Below, in pieces: positions 26,339 to 38,289 of a stretch of 64,000 nt of DNA. The first letter of the stretch is position 1. Each line of letters starts with the position of its first letter. The position numbers and the translations under genes were made by a program. The stretch comes from Pyrrhosoma nymphula (Eukaryota; Arthropoda; Insecta; Odonata; Coenagrionidae): the NCBI GenBank assembly GCA_963573305.1, contig OY754337.1:51039164-51103163 (forward strand), in the 5' to 3' direction. A model generated the notes under the pieces. It was not told the origin of the DNA, made no database searches, and was given only the letters and a program-made list of their open reading frames with translations.

Positions 26339-26727
26339 GTCACACCCAGAAATTTACCATGTCACACCCGGAACTTATTAAAAAGTTTATAACTAGAAAA
26401 ATAATGCTTTTGGATACTTCTCCATTAGTTTAACCTAATGAACAATTACTCTTGTCTTACTGATATTAATATCAATATTTAATGTTTAAGCTATTCACAG
26501 AGTTAAGGTAGGTTAAAGTAGTCAATGTTATTGAGTGTCATTTTTGTGAGTCACACCCGGAACAACAGTTTTATTCCAATTACAACGGTGCTAGTTAATT
26601 TTTAAATTGGATATTAAGTTGTAAATTACCTTCTTTTATGGCTAACTAAAGGTGTAATCCAGTATATTTCAATTGAAGTATTTGATGTGAAAATTTTAAA
26701 TTAATCGCTCATAAGTCACACCCTGAA
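26339..26727 (+). repeat. Four dispersed GTCACACCC motifs in one orientation
   Basis: GTCACACCCAGA (26,339), GTCACACCCGGA (26,361), GTCACACCCGGA (26,550) and GTCACACCCTGA (26,715). The reverse orientation GTGTGAC follows CACCCTGA at 25,490-25,505. They may be the remains of terminal or subterminal repeats of an AT-rich transposon. Confidence 0.5.
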
Positions 26728-26929
26728 GCAATGGAATGGCTGTTTTAGCCCTGACGAAGTTAAATTGATTAAACTGAACGTCGACTGCGATTGACTGAAT
26801 CATTCATTAAAAAAAGATGAATACCTTATAACTACATTGATAATAATATGGCGGTAATATATAAAAATATTCCAATACACATTTTACGTATTTGATAATC
26901 CAGATCATAAAAGAGAAAGATCGATATGT

Positions 26930-27000
26930 AAAACATGCCTCAGACCGCACACGAACCAGTGACCTGATTCCGTCGGCATGCTCGTAATGCACCTGACTTT
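26930..27000 (-). mobile_element. tRNA-derived SINE-like segment
   Basis: The minus strand reads GGTGCATTACGAGCATGCCG, then TCACTGGTTCGTGTGCGG. The second is a B-box-like GGTTCG core and the first an anticodon-arm-like stretch. No clear A box. Confidence 0.45.
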
Positions 27001-28540
27001 TATGGCTGAATTAGGTAATGCCAACATTAATGAGTAAACTTTTAGCAAAGTGTTGGATGAAAATGAGGTCTTTTAGCTTCTGGTTATCGTCAAGGATTAG
27101 TTCTGAAGTTTTCTCAACATAAAATGTCATTAACTTGAGAACAATACTCACTAACTGAGCAAGTCAAGTTATCGTTTTTCCTCGTCGTTCCATCAGTTCC
27201 CGGAAGTTAAATCACGGGTGTTTATTATTTAACTTTCAGGGAATTGGAAAGGGAATTGCATCCAAAAGTGGTTTATCCTTTCCTAATCAAGCTAGAAATA
27301 TCCAAATTTTACCCATTGTTTTGTTTGCACAAGAGATTTTTACCCCTGCAGCCCTTTAATTCGGGGCTGTTATTTTCGCTCCGGTGTGTTAGGGTTCGGA
27401 GGGACTGTTTCCGAATGTCAAAAAGACAAAATTTCGGGAAGCTAAAGGAAGATTTAACAAATTCAAATCCAAATATCTGGCGCAGGTTTTTCGAAACATT
27501 CTAAGTTCTTCTAGGTCATTTTCAAGTAAGTGGCTGACTTATACTTTTTAAATTCCTTGTTGAATTACTCTCCATTATTCTCTGATTTTTCTTCTTTCCT
27601 TTTGTTGATGTCTTATACGGGTAATAAAACGACTCCAAAGATTTGGATGGTACCTCTTATATATCTTGAGGGTTCATGTTACGTGAAATTTATTGACCTA
27701 GGTGCGATCTTCGGTAAAATTTGTAAGGTGACCAAGTTTCAGCCAAGTACAGTTTTTCGGGGAAAATGATGAAAAAATATGGGAATCAATGGGGAGATAG
27801 AGAACTTGATTTTTCCACTTTAAGATATGATGAAAGACTTATGATAGTGAGACTAGGACAAAACTTTGTGGAATAGATTGAAATTTATTTTTCTAGCGTT
27901 CAGTTTTCAGTTCATGTTCTATAAAAAACTATTGTTAAGATAAAACACGTTTTTTGGGTTGGTCCCTGTATGTATTGTGTTCTAATCATGCTACCACTTA
28001 GATTGTTTCAATGTGCCAACATCCGTCGTCAAAATTCTACTTTCTTTACGAAAGATGGCCGAAACACGGCTTTTTTTCTTAAATTTTACTATGCGGAATG
28101 AGAGTAGATCAAGCATCCAAAGCTATGGATATTGCGAGATAAGTTACGAAACCGATACCTTCTTTCTACAACCCGAGCTTTTGCCCTTGTCTTTCATTCA
28201 AATGAAGTGTGGGGCTAAAGCCACACCAACCTGATAACATAACCTTTTATAACAACCTCAGCCTAGCGTGTGACCTTCGTTTCTCTAGCGGCTCCCAAAC
28301 CAGCCCTAACACATACAAACTGTGCTACGTGACGGTATAAGTGAAGGTAAAAAGTATCTGCTTCCTATGGGAGACTTAAATCAAGGCAGTTTTGTCAGGA
28401 AGGTTAATAGATGGCACTGCAAGCGAGAAATGTTAGATACGGCTTGTCCATAAAACAATAAATTGTGGAACAACAGGTTGAATGATGAGTTGACAACTTC
28501 TGTCATTAATATTTTATATTGAGTATCCGAGAATCCTGAT
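27001..28540. other. No gene recognised
   Basis: Short open frames at 27,244-27,769 and 28,013-28,234 (+) do not resemble known proteins. Confidence 0.55.
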
Positions 28541-28602
28541 GATGATGCAGTGCATCGAAACCCGGGTCGAATAAATTTTTATCTGTGGATAATTGCATCT
28601 TC

Positions 28603-28959
28603 TTAGTTCTTATTATATTCCTTTCTTTGTCTTCCCCTGATGGCCTTGTTGATTCGCTTTGTCCTTTCTGCTTCTGCCGTCAGTAGACCTCGCGAGTGTC
28701 CAATGCCAGAATTTCTTCTTCCTCGCTTCATTGTAAGCAATCTCCTTTCCTCCCCTAACCGTTCTGCGAAGGAACTATTCATCGGTGACTCCCTCCGTTC
28801 CTTCAATCTTTTTTTCAATCTCCCGGAACTCAAGATTTCCTTATGTCCCAATTTTCTGCCTTCTGTTTGTGTTATCGTCCATTCCTCACTGGCCTGGAAT
28901 TCATCGCTCCATTTGCGTGTTAAGCCGGTCTCCCACGGTCCAATTTTTCCCGTGAACAT
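28603..28959 (-). other. Unrecognised charged open frame, probably repeat-derived
   Basis: A 118-codon frame with Arg, Lys and Glu-rich sequence (SSGRLKKRLKERRESP, AERLGEERRLLTMKRGRRNS). About 30-60 bp after its stop on the same strand lies TTATTCGACCCGGGTTTCGA then CATCATCATCAGG, the CGAAAC plus GATGATG motif pair of arthropod repeats. This suggests the frame and motif belong to one mobile element of unknown class. Confidence 0.35.
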
Positions 28960-29839
28960 GTGACCGTGTGAGCCAAGGTTTCATGTGACACGCTGAATTC
29001 GAACGAAATGAAATTTGACAAATATTCCGCTTATATATTCAGTGGAATATAATTGAGCCAAGTAAATAGATCTCTTTCATACTTTTTGTTGAGCAGTATG
29101 CTGCAGACCTCTCTCATTGTGTAAACACCAACTGGACATATTTTTAGCTACCGCTGCTGTTTACATCCACAATAAAATCTGTGTATACTTTCAAATATTG
29201 TTTTTACAATGACATTGGTCATTTTTGTGACTAGAACGAAGTATTGATCCAAGATATCTTAGCGAAAACACTCTTCTTGGAACACATGCTTGTCGTTAAA
29301 GTGATTCTACGTTTCCGAGTTTTTGTCGCCTGCTGTTGATTCAGTAGTGTAACTAGGGGTGTGGTGGAGAATGCGGTCCGCCCTGGGCTGAAATTTTTTC
29401 GCAGCGGATCAATTCGACATTATTAAAAATTTTAAGAATTTTTTTCACCGTAGTAAATTTCCAGATATCAATATTTCAAAATTAAATGTTATTAAAAATT
29501 AGTTTTTATCTAGAAAGTGATTTACGATCAAAAATGTCTATATAATCTGTAGGACAACAAGCAAACAAAAACATTTATTTACATCATAAATTAATTGAAT
29601 GGTCATTTGTCAGGAAAATACGTTTGTACTTTAGTTTCTTTTTAATTTAAACATAAAAGAAACACATTTATTCTTCCTGATTTTATTTTTCAAATTGTGT
29701 CAAAATACGATTGATAGGTATTATTAATTTTACGAAGAAAGTGCGGGCATTGGCAGGCTCCCAGGGCGGCTTGAATTGTAGCTACACAGCAATTTTGATT
29801 AACCTATACATTTATGCGCTTGAATGCTTTATAAAAGTT

Positions 29840-30076
29840 GGGTTTACACTGGCAAGGTTATTGAGCAAGTTACTTCCAGCAAGTGACTTTTGACGTAAAT
29901 TGCACGTCTTATCGGGATTGCGAATCTGCTTGCAAAACTTTTTAAAGTTTCGGCAGGTCGCTTGCGTAAGCGTATTGTTGTCAAAGTAAACATCAACCAA
30001 TCTGTCTCTCCACAGAAAAATTTCTCTCTAGCTCTTGAAGAAGAAACTTGAGGAAGTAACTTGCCAGTGTAAACCC
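29840..30076. mobile_element. MITE, 237 bp, with inverted ends
   Basis: The left end GGGTTTACACTGGCAAG and the inverted right end CTTGCCAGTGTAAACCC match exactly over 17 bp. The GTTACTTCC that follows is also shared, after a short insertion on the left. It has no coding frame. A target duplication could not be fixed, so the superfamily is unknown. The near-perfect ends suggest fairly recent movement. Confidence 0.8.
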
Positions 30077-31676
30077 ACCTTTACACATGTGGATATCCAC
30101 TTGATTCTTTCGCCTCTTTTTGGTTAATGTATGTTATCTCTCTTCAGTGTTGACCATTATTAAGATGTATCTAGCGATATTGAAATGGTAACCTAGTTAT
30201 ATCATTTTTACATGTGCTAACAATCCTTTGAAAAAGGGATCTCAGGTTATGATCCTTGCCTATTCCATTGCACTGATTATGTGGTTTCTTCTTGGAAAGC
30301 TGAATACTAATGTTTATTTTATAATCGCAGCAACAATTATGTGATAATACGTTTTCGTGAAAACAATACTTTTACACCGCAATGTCATTGTATTTATATC
30401 TGATTACTTATCAGTCTAGAACAAATTCTATTACATAAAGCTGGACGTAGTGCAGCTAAGGTAATAAGCTGTAACGTAATGGAAAATTAGCCGAAATCAT
30501 TCTTTGAAATGCATACCTATTGATTGATTAGAAGGATTCATAACTTAATTCTTTCGTAATTCTTTTCAAATAACCAATAAAAATACGGTTGGTTTAATGG
30601 TGATACATGTGTATCTATGGAGACATGTTTAATTTATGTCTAGGCTGTCCATGAGTCTTTTTTATTTGTGCTGTGTTGAGGGCCTGCAACTTATAAAATG
30701 TACGTAAAAATAATTTTAAGCTCGAGACTACACACTGCACAATCCATTGCCATGTCATAATTAAATTGAATCAAGTCATTTATTATGCTTGAGCATTTAT
30801 ATGCAAGCGTGTGAGTGTGTGTAGGTACTCAGTGAATATAATGACCATTCGAATGCAGCAGCTGGTGTGAAAAAACTAAAATGCTGCTGGTCATTTGCAT
30901 TCTCAAAAATGCTATTTATTAGTTTCTGGCTGTCACCGGTCCAAATCGAAATCCCTGCACTTGACATAAATCGGCGTAACTTACCCATTAGTCGCAAAAA
31001 ACGAATATCAAATGAGCAGTAGTTACGTTTGAAGGTAGTGGAATTGGCATTTATTTTCTGGTCCCGGTCTGGGTACCTAACCATTCCTGTCGCATAGCAA
31101 CGCTCCTGTCGTCGTTTATGGAATTTCAGTGGAAATTGCTTATTCGCTAAGTTTCCCATGTTCTTTTTCTTTTCGTAGCGAATGCTTTGTGTGTTTGGCA
31201 CCGAGTTCATTCGTGTCTTTCCATTGGATCTGATCCGCTACCATTTTCGGAATACAAAATTGCACCAGAAATCCATTAGTGTCTGGCGTTAGGCTGCAGT
31301 AAACGCACAGCGGAGGATGTCTGAATGATAGGTTTTTTTCCCACTCTATGGCTTTTTTCCGCTTCCGCTCTATGTGCCAGAATAAATAAAAAAAGTAGGG
31401 TAAATCTATGCCCGGCCACAGCTATTTTCGCGCTTTAAGTTTTTTTTATCTACGGCGCGGACTTTCCTAAAACTCTAGCGCTGTTCGTTCTTGAAAGTTT
31501 TATTCCCCAAGCTTTCGAATTTTTCGATGGTTGAATACATCGAAATTGTCGGAGTTGAACGACAATCAAACTGGAAATAAAATATGATATATTTTACAGG
31601 GTCAGGGCAAAAGGTTGCCAACCAGCTCCCTTTTCCCATTGTTCCCTTTACTTTTTCCCGTAGATCGCTTAAATTA
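30077..31676. other. No gene recognised
   Basis: AT-rich. One 137-codon minus-strand frame (30,797-31,210) is unrecognised and lacks any motif. Confidence 0.55.
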
Positions 31677-31733
31677 CACGTAGCAGTTACTTAATTAACT
31701 TCTGTAACATCAAAATACTGAACGATTGGATCC
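31677..31733 (+). repeat. Segment repeated at 32,297-32,350
   Basis: GTAGCAGTTACTTAATTAAC here and GTAGCAGTCTACTTAATTAC there, with GTAACATCA and TAACATCATC following in both. The two segments flank copy A, so that repeat may have been organised as about 620-bp tandem units. Confidence 0.6.
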
Positions 31734-31734
31734 C

Positions 31735-32290
31735 TAATTGAAGTAGAACAATTTTTGTAGAAGGGGGGCAATCTCGCGAAAGCCTAGCGTTACGCGAAAC
31801 CCGACTCCCGGATGGAATTTACATGTAGATAAACTTTCTTTCATGCATTTTTATTTTAAATATTTGAGCTAGAAGTTTTTTATTTTGTTCAAAATGAAGC
31901 AAAAGCATCATTCACTTTATTTTTCCGATTTCATTCTTTCTATCGATGGATAAACTGAACATTTTGAGTTTTTACGTAATATATTTATGCAAATTTAGAG
32001 CTTTTTTCATATTCATTGCCAAGAAATTTTTACATTGCTATCGATATACTGGGCTGGATATAATAGGTACATTTAACTTTCGCGACGCTTACTATAATGA
32101 CTTTTAACAACATAATATCTTATGTTGTGGTGTGGTTACGTATATTCAAGCGCTTCGATTTAATTCACAATTCCATCACTAGAGAGCTATTGTGTATTTC
32201 ACATGAATATTTAAAGTCTATATCCATACGGTGTGCCACATCTGTTGGCCGTCCCACGACGGCGACTCCTTTGTTTCCTTTTAATCGCTT
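31735..32290 (+). repeat. Duplicated repeat, copy A
   Basis: Blocks shared with 34,729-35,100 in the same order are CAATCTCGCGAAAGCCTAGC, ACCCGACTCCCGG, ACGTATATTCAAGCGCTTCG followed by ATTTAATTCAC, TATTTAAAGTC, and CGGTGTGCCACATCTGTTGG. Copy A holds about 300 bp between the second and third blocks that copy B lacks. Confidence 0.75.
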
Positions 32291-32296
32291 ATTAAT

Positions 32297-32350
32297 AGTA
32301 GCAGTCTACTTAATTACCTGCTCTAACATCATCATAGAGAACGGATGATC
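32297..32350 (+). repeat. Segment repeated at 31,677-31,733
   Basis: Right-hand copy of the segment flanking repeat copy A, ending GGATGATCTCTTG against GGATCCCTAATTG on the left. Confidence 0.6.
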
Positions 32351-32996
32351 TCTTGTTATACTTTGTTATTTTACGTTTGTTGTGGTTCGAGTTGGTGATG
32401 ATATTCACCTCCTGAGCCTGGGATAGGAAGCCAGTACCTAGGGATGTGTTATCATAGCAAAAGTATCGATGATGTACTCACAAAGGGTATCAAAGATAAT
32501 TTCTCCATGCCACATAAGTATTGAAATAAAGATCTCGATATTAGTAAGTATCGTATCAAAAATAAGAATAATAAGTAACAATCGAATCAATTTTGCATTA
32601 TTGCCCTGAAATAGTCTCCATAGAATGTTATTCTGAAGAATAAAAAATGACCTTAACAAGTTTACTCAACTTGGTAAGCTAAGTATAAAGGCTAACTCAT
32701 CCTCTCTTTCTCCAGCAGTTCCCCTCTTCGTCATTTGTTTCCCATGGGCCAAATTATTGTGGTGGCTTCATAATTCATATTCTGGAACTTTCTACGGAAT
32801 GAACGATCGCCCGGCAAAGGAAAAGGTAGGAAAAAACAAGTACTTTAATGTAAGATGCGCGGAAGACTTTGAGGGAGCATGGCGCTGAAACCAGGGCCAT
32901 AACTACCTCGAAATTGAACATTAATGGATTCTCCGTCATCTTCGGCTATCAAGCTTCTTCCTCCATTACCACGGACAGTCGGCGCGCTAATGCATT

Positions 32997-33108
32997 CGAT
33001 ACCAAAGGTTTCGATACTTTAGTATGAGTACACATTTGAGTAAATTATCGAAAGAAAAGTTTCGCGTACGAAAAAAATATATCGATAATAGTAAAGTATC
33101 GAGGCTTT
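32997..33108. repeat. Foldback with clustered CGATA/TATCG motifs
   Basis: Five copies of CGATA or its complement occur in about 110 bp (32,997, 33,012, 33,046, 33,080-33,087, 33,097). TTTCGATACTTTAGTA at the left pairs imperfectly with AGTAAAGTATCGAGG at the right. A looser series of similar motifs lies at 32,460-32,565. In flies, TATCGATA binds DREF and CGATA clusters bind BEAF-32; relevance here is unknown. Confidence 0.5.
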
Positions 33109-33187
33109 TTCCGTATCTCTACCAGTACCATGGACACTGCACCAACTAAATCCCCAAGAATCTCCAGGATGTGAGTTTACTGTTAAG

Positions 33188-33240
33188 AGGGATGGATGGA
33201 GGGCTGCAGTAAACCAGTGTATGATTGAAACAGTGATGAT
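33188..33240 (+). mobile_element. Possible LINE 3'-terminal scrap
   Basis: The plus strand reads RDGWRAAVNQCMIET, which resembles the terminal DRxxWRAAVNQS of the LINE family seen elsewhere in this window. Nothing upstream could be aligned, so it may be a very short 3' piece or coincidence. Confidence 0.3.
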
Positions 33241-33929
33241 GATGGACTTCCCTCAGACCCATTTCTTGTCGTTTCACTTCAAATCGCCCTGACGACCCCA
33301 TCCATCCTTGGTTGCATTTTGTCGGCATTAAAAAGCCAAACGTTTACAGCATCCACTTTCTTCAAATGAGCACTGATCACCTTTTCCTTTATCAAGTTTA
33401 ATGGTCTTGTCTTCAATCTGTGCCGCTAGTCAACTGCCGGTTCTCTAACGACCAGCGCCTGCTAAAGATTGCGCAATAATCGATTTAAGAGCAACTAACG
33501 CAAGTGGTAAATACCCGCGTCATTTTTACCCGAGTGTCCACTCAATCCGAAGCACGGTGTTATCAGACCTTATTGTCCCTTTAATCTTTTCGAATCGACC
33601 CAGTTTTTCGATTACTTCGAGGTGATGTCATCCAAAATTGTAGCCGATTTACGTCTAGTTCTGGTTAATTCCCAGTTAGCAGAACCAGTGCCAGTGAGTG
33701 TGAGGTCTTCAACCATGAATGAGAAGATCACGAGGAAATCAAATCCGTGTTTTTTTTGCTCTCCTTATGTCCCTGTTTTGTTCATTCATGGAGGCTGTCT
33801 TTGCGAGGGGAAAACGATTTATTCATTCTGTTTGACTGGGTATTTTTTTCTGTAGGACTATATAGGCGCTCTAACTACTAAAGTTTCTGTATTACACCGT
33901 CTAAATGAAAATTTTAATCGCAAGACAAG

Positions 33930-34010
33930 CACATCATCCATCACCAAGCGGAAATCGAACCGGCTATCTTTGGGTGCCTAGCCTGGATGTTAACAACTAG
34001 ACTACCTTTT
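33930..34010 (-). mobile_element. tRNA-derived SINE-like segment
   Basis: Minus strand: GGTAGTCTAGTTGTTAA (A-box-like, 34,006-33,990) followed by GCCGGTTCGATTTCC (B box, 33,964-33,950). Both internal promoter boxes are well kept. Stem pairing expected of a functional tRNA is not apparent. Confidence 0.6.
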
Positions 34011-34728
34011 ATATATATTTTGCTAACCACTTTGCGTCCATAAGTTCAAAAGAAAGTCATTCTTTGATTTAATGCTCAAGAATATTTATAAGTGAGTCTA
34101 TGAAGTATCTCTCAAAGAAAAAATGTGGAATTGGTGATTAATTGGAGATAAAACGATGTTGTTGACGGGATTGTGCCCAGAAAACCGAATTTTATGACCT
34201 ATAAATTGAAACTGATTGGAAATTATATAATTATTATGTTTCCGACGCTATACGCGCCAAAAATCTGCTGAATGTAAAAATCAATTTCGAACAACTTTGA
34301 GGCGCCATGAGTACGAATTGAGCGTTGTTTATAGTAGTTAGCTCGTCCCCACACGGCGACATTTCGTGGGGAGCTGCACATATTTTGCTATTTTCCGACC
34401 GTATGACGCAAGACTGCGATGAAGTGTAATAACTGTTAGATAATAAAAGATTTTTTTACCATCAGTGAGCCTGAAACTAATTATGAAGCATAGTTACGTG
34501 TTCTAATGTATGCCTATATGTTCAACGTATTCATGAAAGCAATACCTACTACTATTATTTGAAATGTGGCGCGGTGTTTCACCGTAATTTACTAGTGCAT
34601 TATCTTATCAATGTCGTATTTTCAATAAACTGCAGTCATGATGATACTGTTTTTTATGATATGTCGATGAAATATGCCTTATTTTATGATAGAGCAAAAA
34701 CTTGAAACTTAATTAGACTACATTTAGT

Positions 34729-35100
34729 GAAGTGAAAATCTTCTTGTGGATAGGGGGCTATCTCGCGAATGCCTAACGTCACGCAACACCCGACTCCCGG
34801 GCAGAGTTGTAGAGTCGTTGCATGGATACGTATATACAAGCGCTTCGAATTAATTCACGATACTATCCCTTGGGGGTTTTCGTGTTATTAAATATAAACA
34901 TTTAAAGTCAATTTTTATTTAATTAAAATGTCATTCATTTATATATGTAATTTTTATATTAATATTTTCAGAAACGTGTGTAATTATTTATAAATATTAC
35001 TGTGCAATCTCCACTGCCAGTCATATTTATACCCCCATGTTGTCACACGGTGTTCCGCTTCTGTCAACCGTCTCGCGACGGTAACACAATTTTTTTAAAA
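34729..35100 (+). repeat. Duplicated repeat, copy B
   Basis: The shorter version of the repeat at 31,735-32,290. Shared blocks read CTATCTCGCGAATGCCTAAC, CACCCGACTCCCGG, ACGTATATACAAGCGCTTCG and CACGGTGTTCCGCTTCTGTC. The end is followed at once by a possible SINE-like B box. Confidence 0.75.
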
Positions 35101-35109
35101 TTAGAAGTT

Positions 35110-35175
35110 ATCCGATATTATTGCCCGTCATGTCGAAAGTGCGTGGTTCAATTCCCATTACAGGTCACTTTATTC
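35110..35175 (+). mobile_element. Possible SINE-like segment with B box only
   Basis: GCGTGGTTCAATTCCCATTA (about 35,141-35,160) contains a good B-box core, preceded by GCCCGTCATGTCGAAAG. No A box is recognisable upstream. It abuts the end of the repeat copy at 34,729-35,100. Confidence 0.35.
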
Positions 35176-35285
35176 TCTGCGGACAACATTTTTCACGTTC
35201 ATAGCCGTTGATCGCAGCAGTTAAGAAAACGCAATACCTTCTCTTGGATCACTACCTTTCCTAGCAGACTCGGTACCACTTCGAC

Positions 35286-35830
35286 TTTGCCTATTCGCAT
35301 CCCCTACCCCATCTCCCTTGCCACCGGAAGGGAAGGAGGGTTGCAAGTCGTCCTCCCGCTCACAAGTCCTTCCATTCCAGGTCAACCCAATTCATGGAGT
35401 GTGTATCTCCAAACCCAGTCCTCTTCCCAGAGGGCTCACACGGGTCCTCATCTCACTTCCCATGCGACCCCTTTTTCCAGTCTCCCCCAAACTCCCCTCC
35501 CCAAATATATACACTTTCACGCAGACACACACCAACCCAAACCCCCTTATACCCTGTGCCCCCACAATTCCTAACCCACTCTCCTTCAGACTCATTACTT
35601 CATTTGCATACCCTCGGGTGCCCTAAAGGACGAATGCCAGGGCTGTATCGTAAATTCAAAAAAAGCAACCCCCATTCCTTTCCTACCCCCTCACCTCTTT
35701 GCTAATATACATTTCCACCCCTGCTCCATACCCCTAGTAGTCCCTTTTTAGGAGAGATATCCGCCGTCAATACGACGTCTGACCTACATATCTCCTTATC
35801 TCCCATTCCGAAACCTCTAAAAAAAACCCT
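35286..35830 (+). repeat. Polypyrimidine, C-rich low-complexity tract
   Basis: The plus strand is strongly pyrimidine-biased (for example CCCAAACTCCCCTCCCC near 35,490). All three frames stay open for about 65-100 codons because CT-rich codons rarely form stops. The frames have proline- and serine-rich compositions that mirror base bias, not a protein. Probably non-coding. Confidence 0.7.
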
Positions 35831-36369
35831 TCCCAAACTTAGTTTTTTTAATTTTTTTCCGACTCCAATCGAGCAAGGAATGGTAACGATATTTTCGGGC
35901 GACTCTTGAGACGATAGATAAACTTGAAATTTATTTTCTTCTTCTTATTCGTCCATCAATGGAGGAGGTTTAACTAAGAGTTTAATGGAGTACTGAAGAG
36001 TTAAGAGGACTGGGATGGCAATCCACGAAAGAAGTGCACTTGCCAGAGTCCCGATTGTCCTTTCAACTTATTGAAAAGATGCTATCAATCGCGACAAATT
36101 GAACTAGAAGTAGTAGAACAGATAAGAGTTTCAGCCTTAAAACTTGCTGTAAATATAGAAGCAAATGTGAACATTTTCTAGGCAGTGATAAAATTTCGTC
36201 TTCCTGTGAAATTCTAAGAATTCTAGGTTTAACATATGATTTTTGAAGATTAAAGACGACATGCAGCGGCAGAAATATAAGCCGACAATAGTTGGAAAGG
36301 AAACATGAATACAGATATTTTCAGTAGAGAGAAACTGAAGATAACCATTAGAGTAGGAAGGCCCAAAAT

Positions 36370-36880
36370 AAATCCGGTAAAACAGTTTCATTACCTGGGC
36401 AATACGCTGAAGAAAATTGGAAAAGTAGTACCTCGGACATTAGATAGATAATTTCACTACAAATTTCCGCGTTTAGCAGAAAGAAGGAGCTGATGATGGA
36501 AACTTTGTTAATGAATTTTCTGAAAAAAATTGGCGTGGATTTTAATATGCAGATTAGCGTTTTATGGTGTAGAAACCTGGACTCCGCGAAAAGATGACGA
36601 GAATAGGGTGCAGGAGTTTAAGATATAGGTGTGAAAGGGAATGGGGGAAGTGCGCTGGACGGAAAAGAAGACGAACGTGGAAGTGTTTAGTATGCTGAGT
36701 GAGGAGAGGGAACTTCTGGAGGAGATTAGGAGGAGGTAAAGTAGGTTGTTGGAACAGGTAATGAGAGAGTGAAAGGCAAGAAGGTGCTGAAGACCGCGAT
36801 AGAGGAGATGTTGGGTAGGCCGGGAAGGGGAAGAAAGAGAATAGGTTTTAGAGACTGGATGAAGAGGGAATGACTTAAGG
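36370..36880 (+). mobile_element. Decayed non-LTR retrotransposon fragment
   Basis: Broken plus-strand frames spell the C-terminal third of an insect LINE polyprotein. They read VKQFHYLGNTL (about 36,378-36,410), SRKKELM (about 36,477), GVETWTPRKDDENRVQ (about 36,568-36,620, a relative of YGAETWTIRKEDERRL), MGEVRWTEKKTN, and EVFSMLSEERELLEEIRRR (to about 36,740). The last part resembles the IEGRMEGKRGRGRPR tail. Several stops (for example the TAG after EFKI near 36,627) and frameshifts show it is inactive. It belongs to the same broad family as the fragments at 38,290, 40,600 and 49,890. Confidence 0.8.
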
Positions 36881-38289
36881 AGGTTTGGTGGTTTCGCTCA
36901 ACTTAAGAAAATTCGATGAAACTTGCTGGAAACATTACTTTTGTTGTCATAAAGCTACTTGATTTTTTTCAGAATTATTTGCCGCTGATTCTTAAGATAT
37001 TTGAACGAGAAGTGGGCGTGAAATTTCATGGGTTCTTATGGGAACGCAAGACTTTATTCATCAGAAAGAACCTTCTCTAATTATTTTATGTATAATAATT
37101 TATATCATCGGTAGAAAAATGTAAAACAGATTTTTACTCAGAGCGCTTGAAGAAATCCCTCGCGCGCGTTGCGGACGATGTGAAATTGGCACGAGTGAAG
37201 TACGTGAACGTGAATGCATAACTTGCAGGATGCATAAGAAAAGGCATAAGAACCCTCGTAATTTCATGCCCAACTCTCGATCAAATATCTTAAGAAATCT
37301 CGGGCAAATAATTCTGAAAATTCGCAGGTAGCTTTAGAACAATATTATTAATGCTTTTAAAAAGTTTACTGAATTCTCTTAAGTGAAGCCACTGAACATC
37401 CTTAATGCCGAGCTGAAGAATCCAATCACCAATATATAAAATGAGTACAAATTGTTATGGCCCTCTGAAATTAGCAAAGAATGCTTCTTAGAGACTTATT
37501 TCGATCTTCAGTCAAAATCTGAACAATAGTGGATCTCCATCTCCCAGCTAAAACAAGCCATAGAAATATATAAATGCACATATTTCAGTATAAATTTACA
37601 AAATAGTGGAAACAGTTTTTTTGGTTTAAACAATCCAAGAGGGGTGTCATGTAATTTTGCATCTACCATATTAAGTAAATAGAACATCCATATATGATTC
37701 ATCCTGTTGAATTTGAAAAATGAATAGCTCTCTATAAAATTAAATCGTCAAAATTATTCGGTCCTAAACTTAATACCCGTGTAGTAATGCTATCAAAGGC
37801 ATCTGACATAGTCTCGGATTGATGAATTGCAGCGCACAAGAGTGAAATAATGGGATAATGCTTTTTCGAATCAAAAAGCATATAATGATCTCGCGTGGTG
37901 GTGTAACCTTCACCTTTCCGTGATAAATGTGAATAATGTTTGTCCCATCACTGAGTTTATAATTAGCAATCGTGTTTGCTCCGTGGTGTTTGCTACCTTT
38001 AATCGTAGCGGTCCATGTTGCCGTGGGTAATTTAATTAGATGGCTTTAGTTTTACTCGGCAGCAAGGCGAAATGCCCCACAGTCACCTCTGAAGTAAGGG
38101 GAGGAAAATAAAACCGATTGCAAGAAGTTGAAATTTTAATAGGAGAAATATGTTTTAGCCCAATTTTCTATGTTGATATTGTATGAGTAGTATTAGTCAC
38201 ATTTTATGCATGGTACCCTGACGAGAAAGATAATTTTTTGTCCATTATTTATCTACAAATGTTCGATTCTAAAACGTTTCCATATCCTT
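36881..38289. other. No gene recognised
   Basis: AT-rich DNA between two decayed LINE fragments of opposite orientation. No feature seen. Confidence 0.6.

Noticed and set aside
35287..35705. Three overlapping plus-strand frames of 95-103 codons
   Set aside because: They arise from a C/T-rich tract with few stops. Compositions are Pro, Ser, Thr and Leu-rich in all frames and no motif is present.
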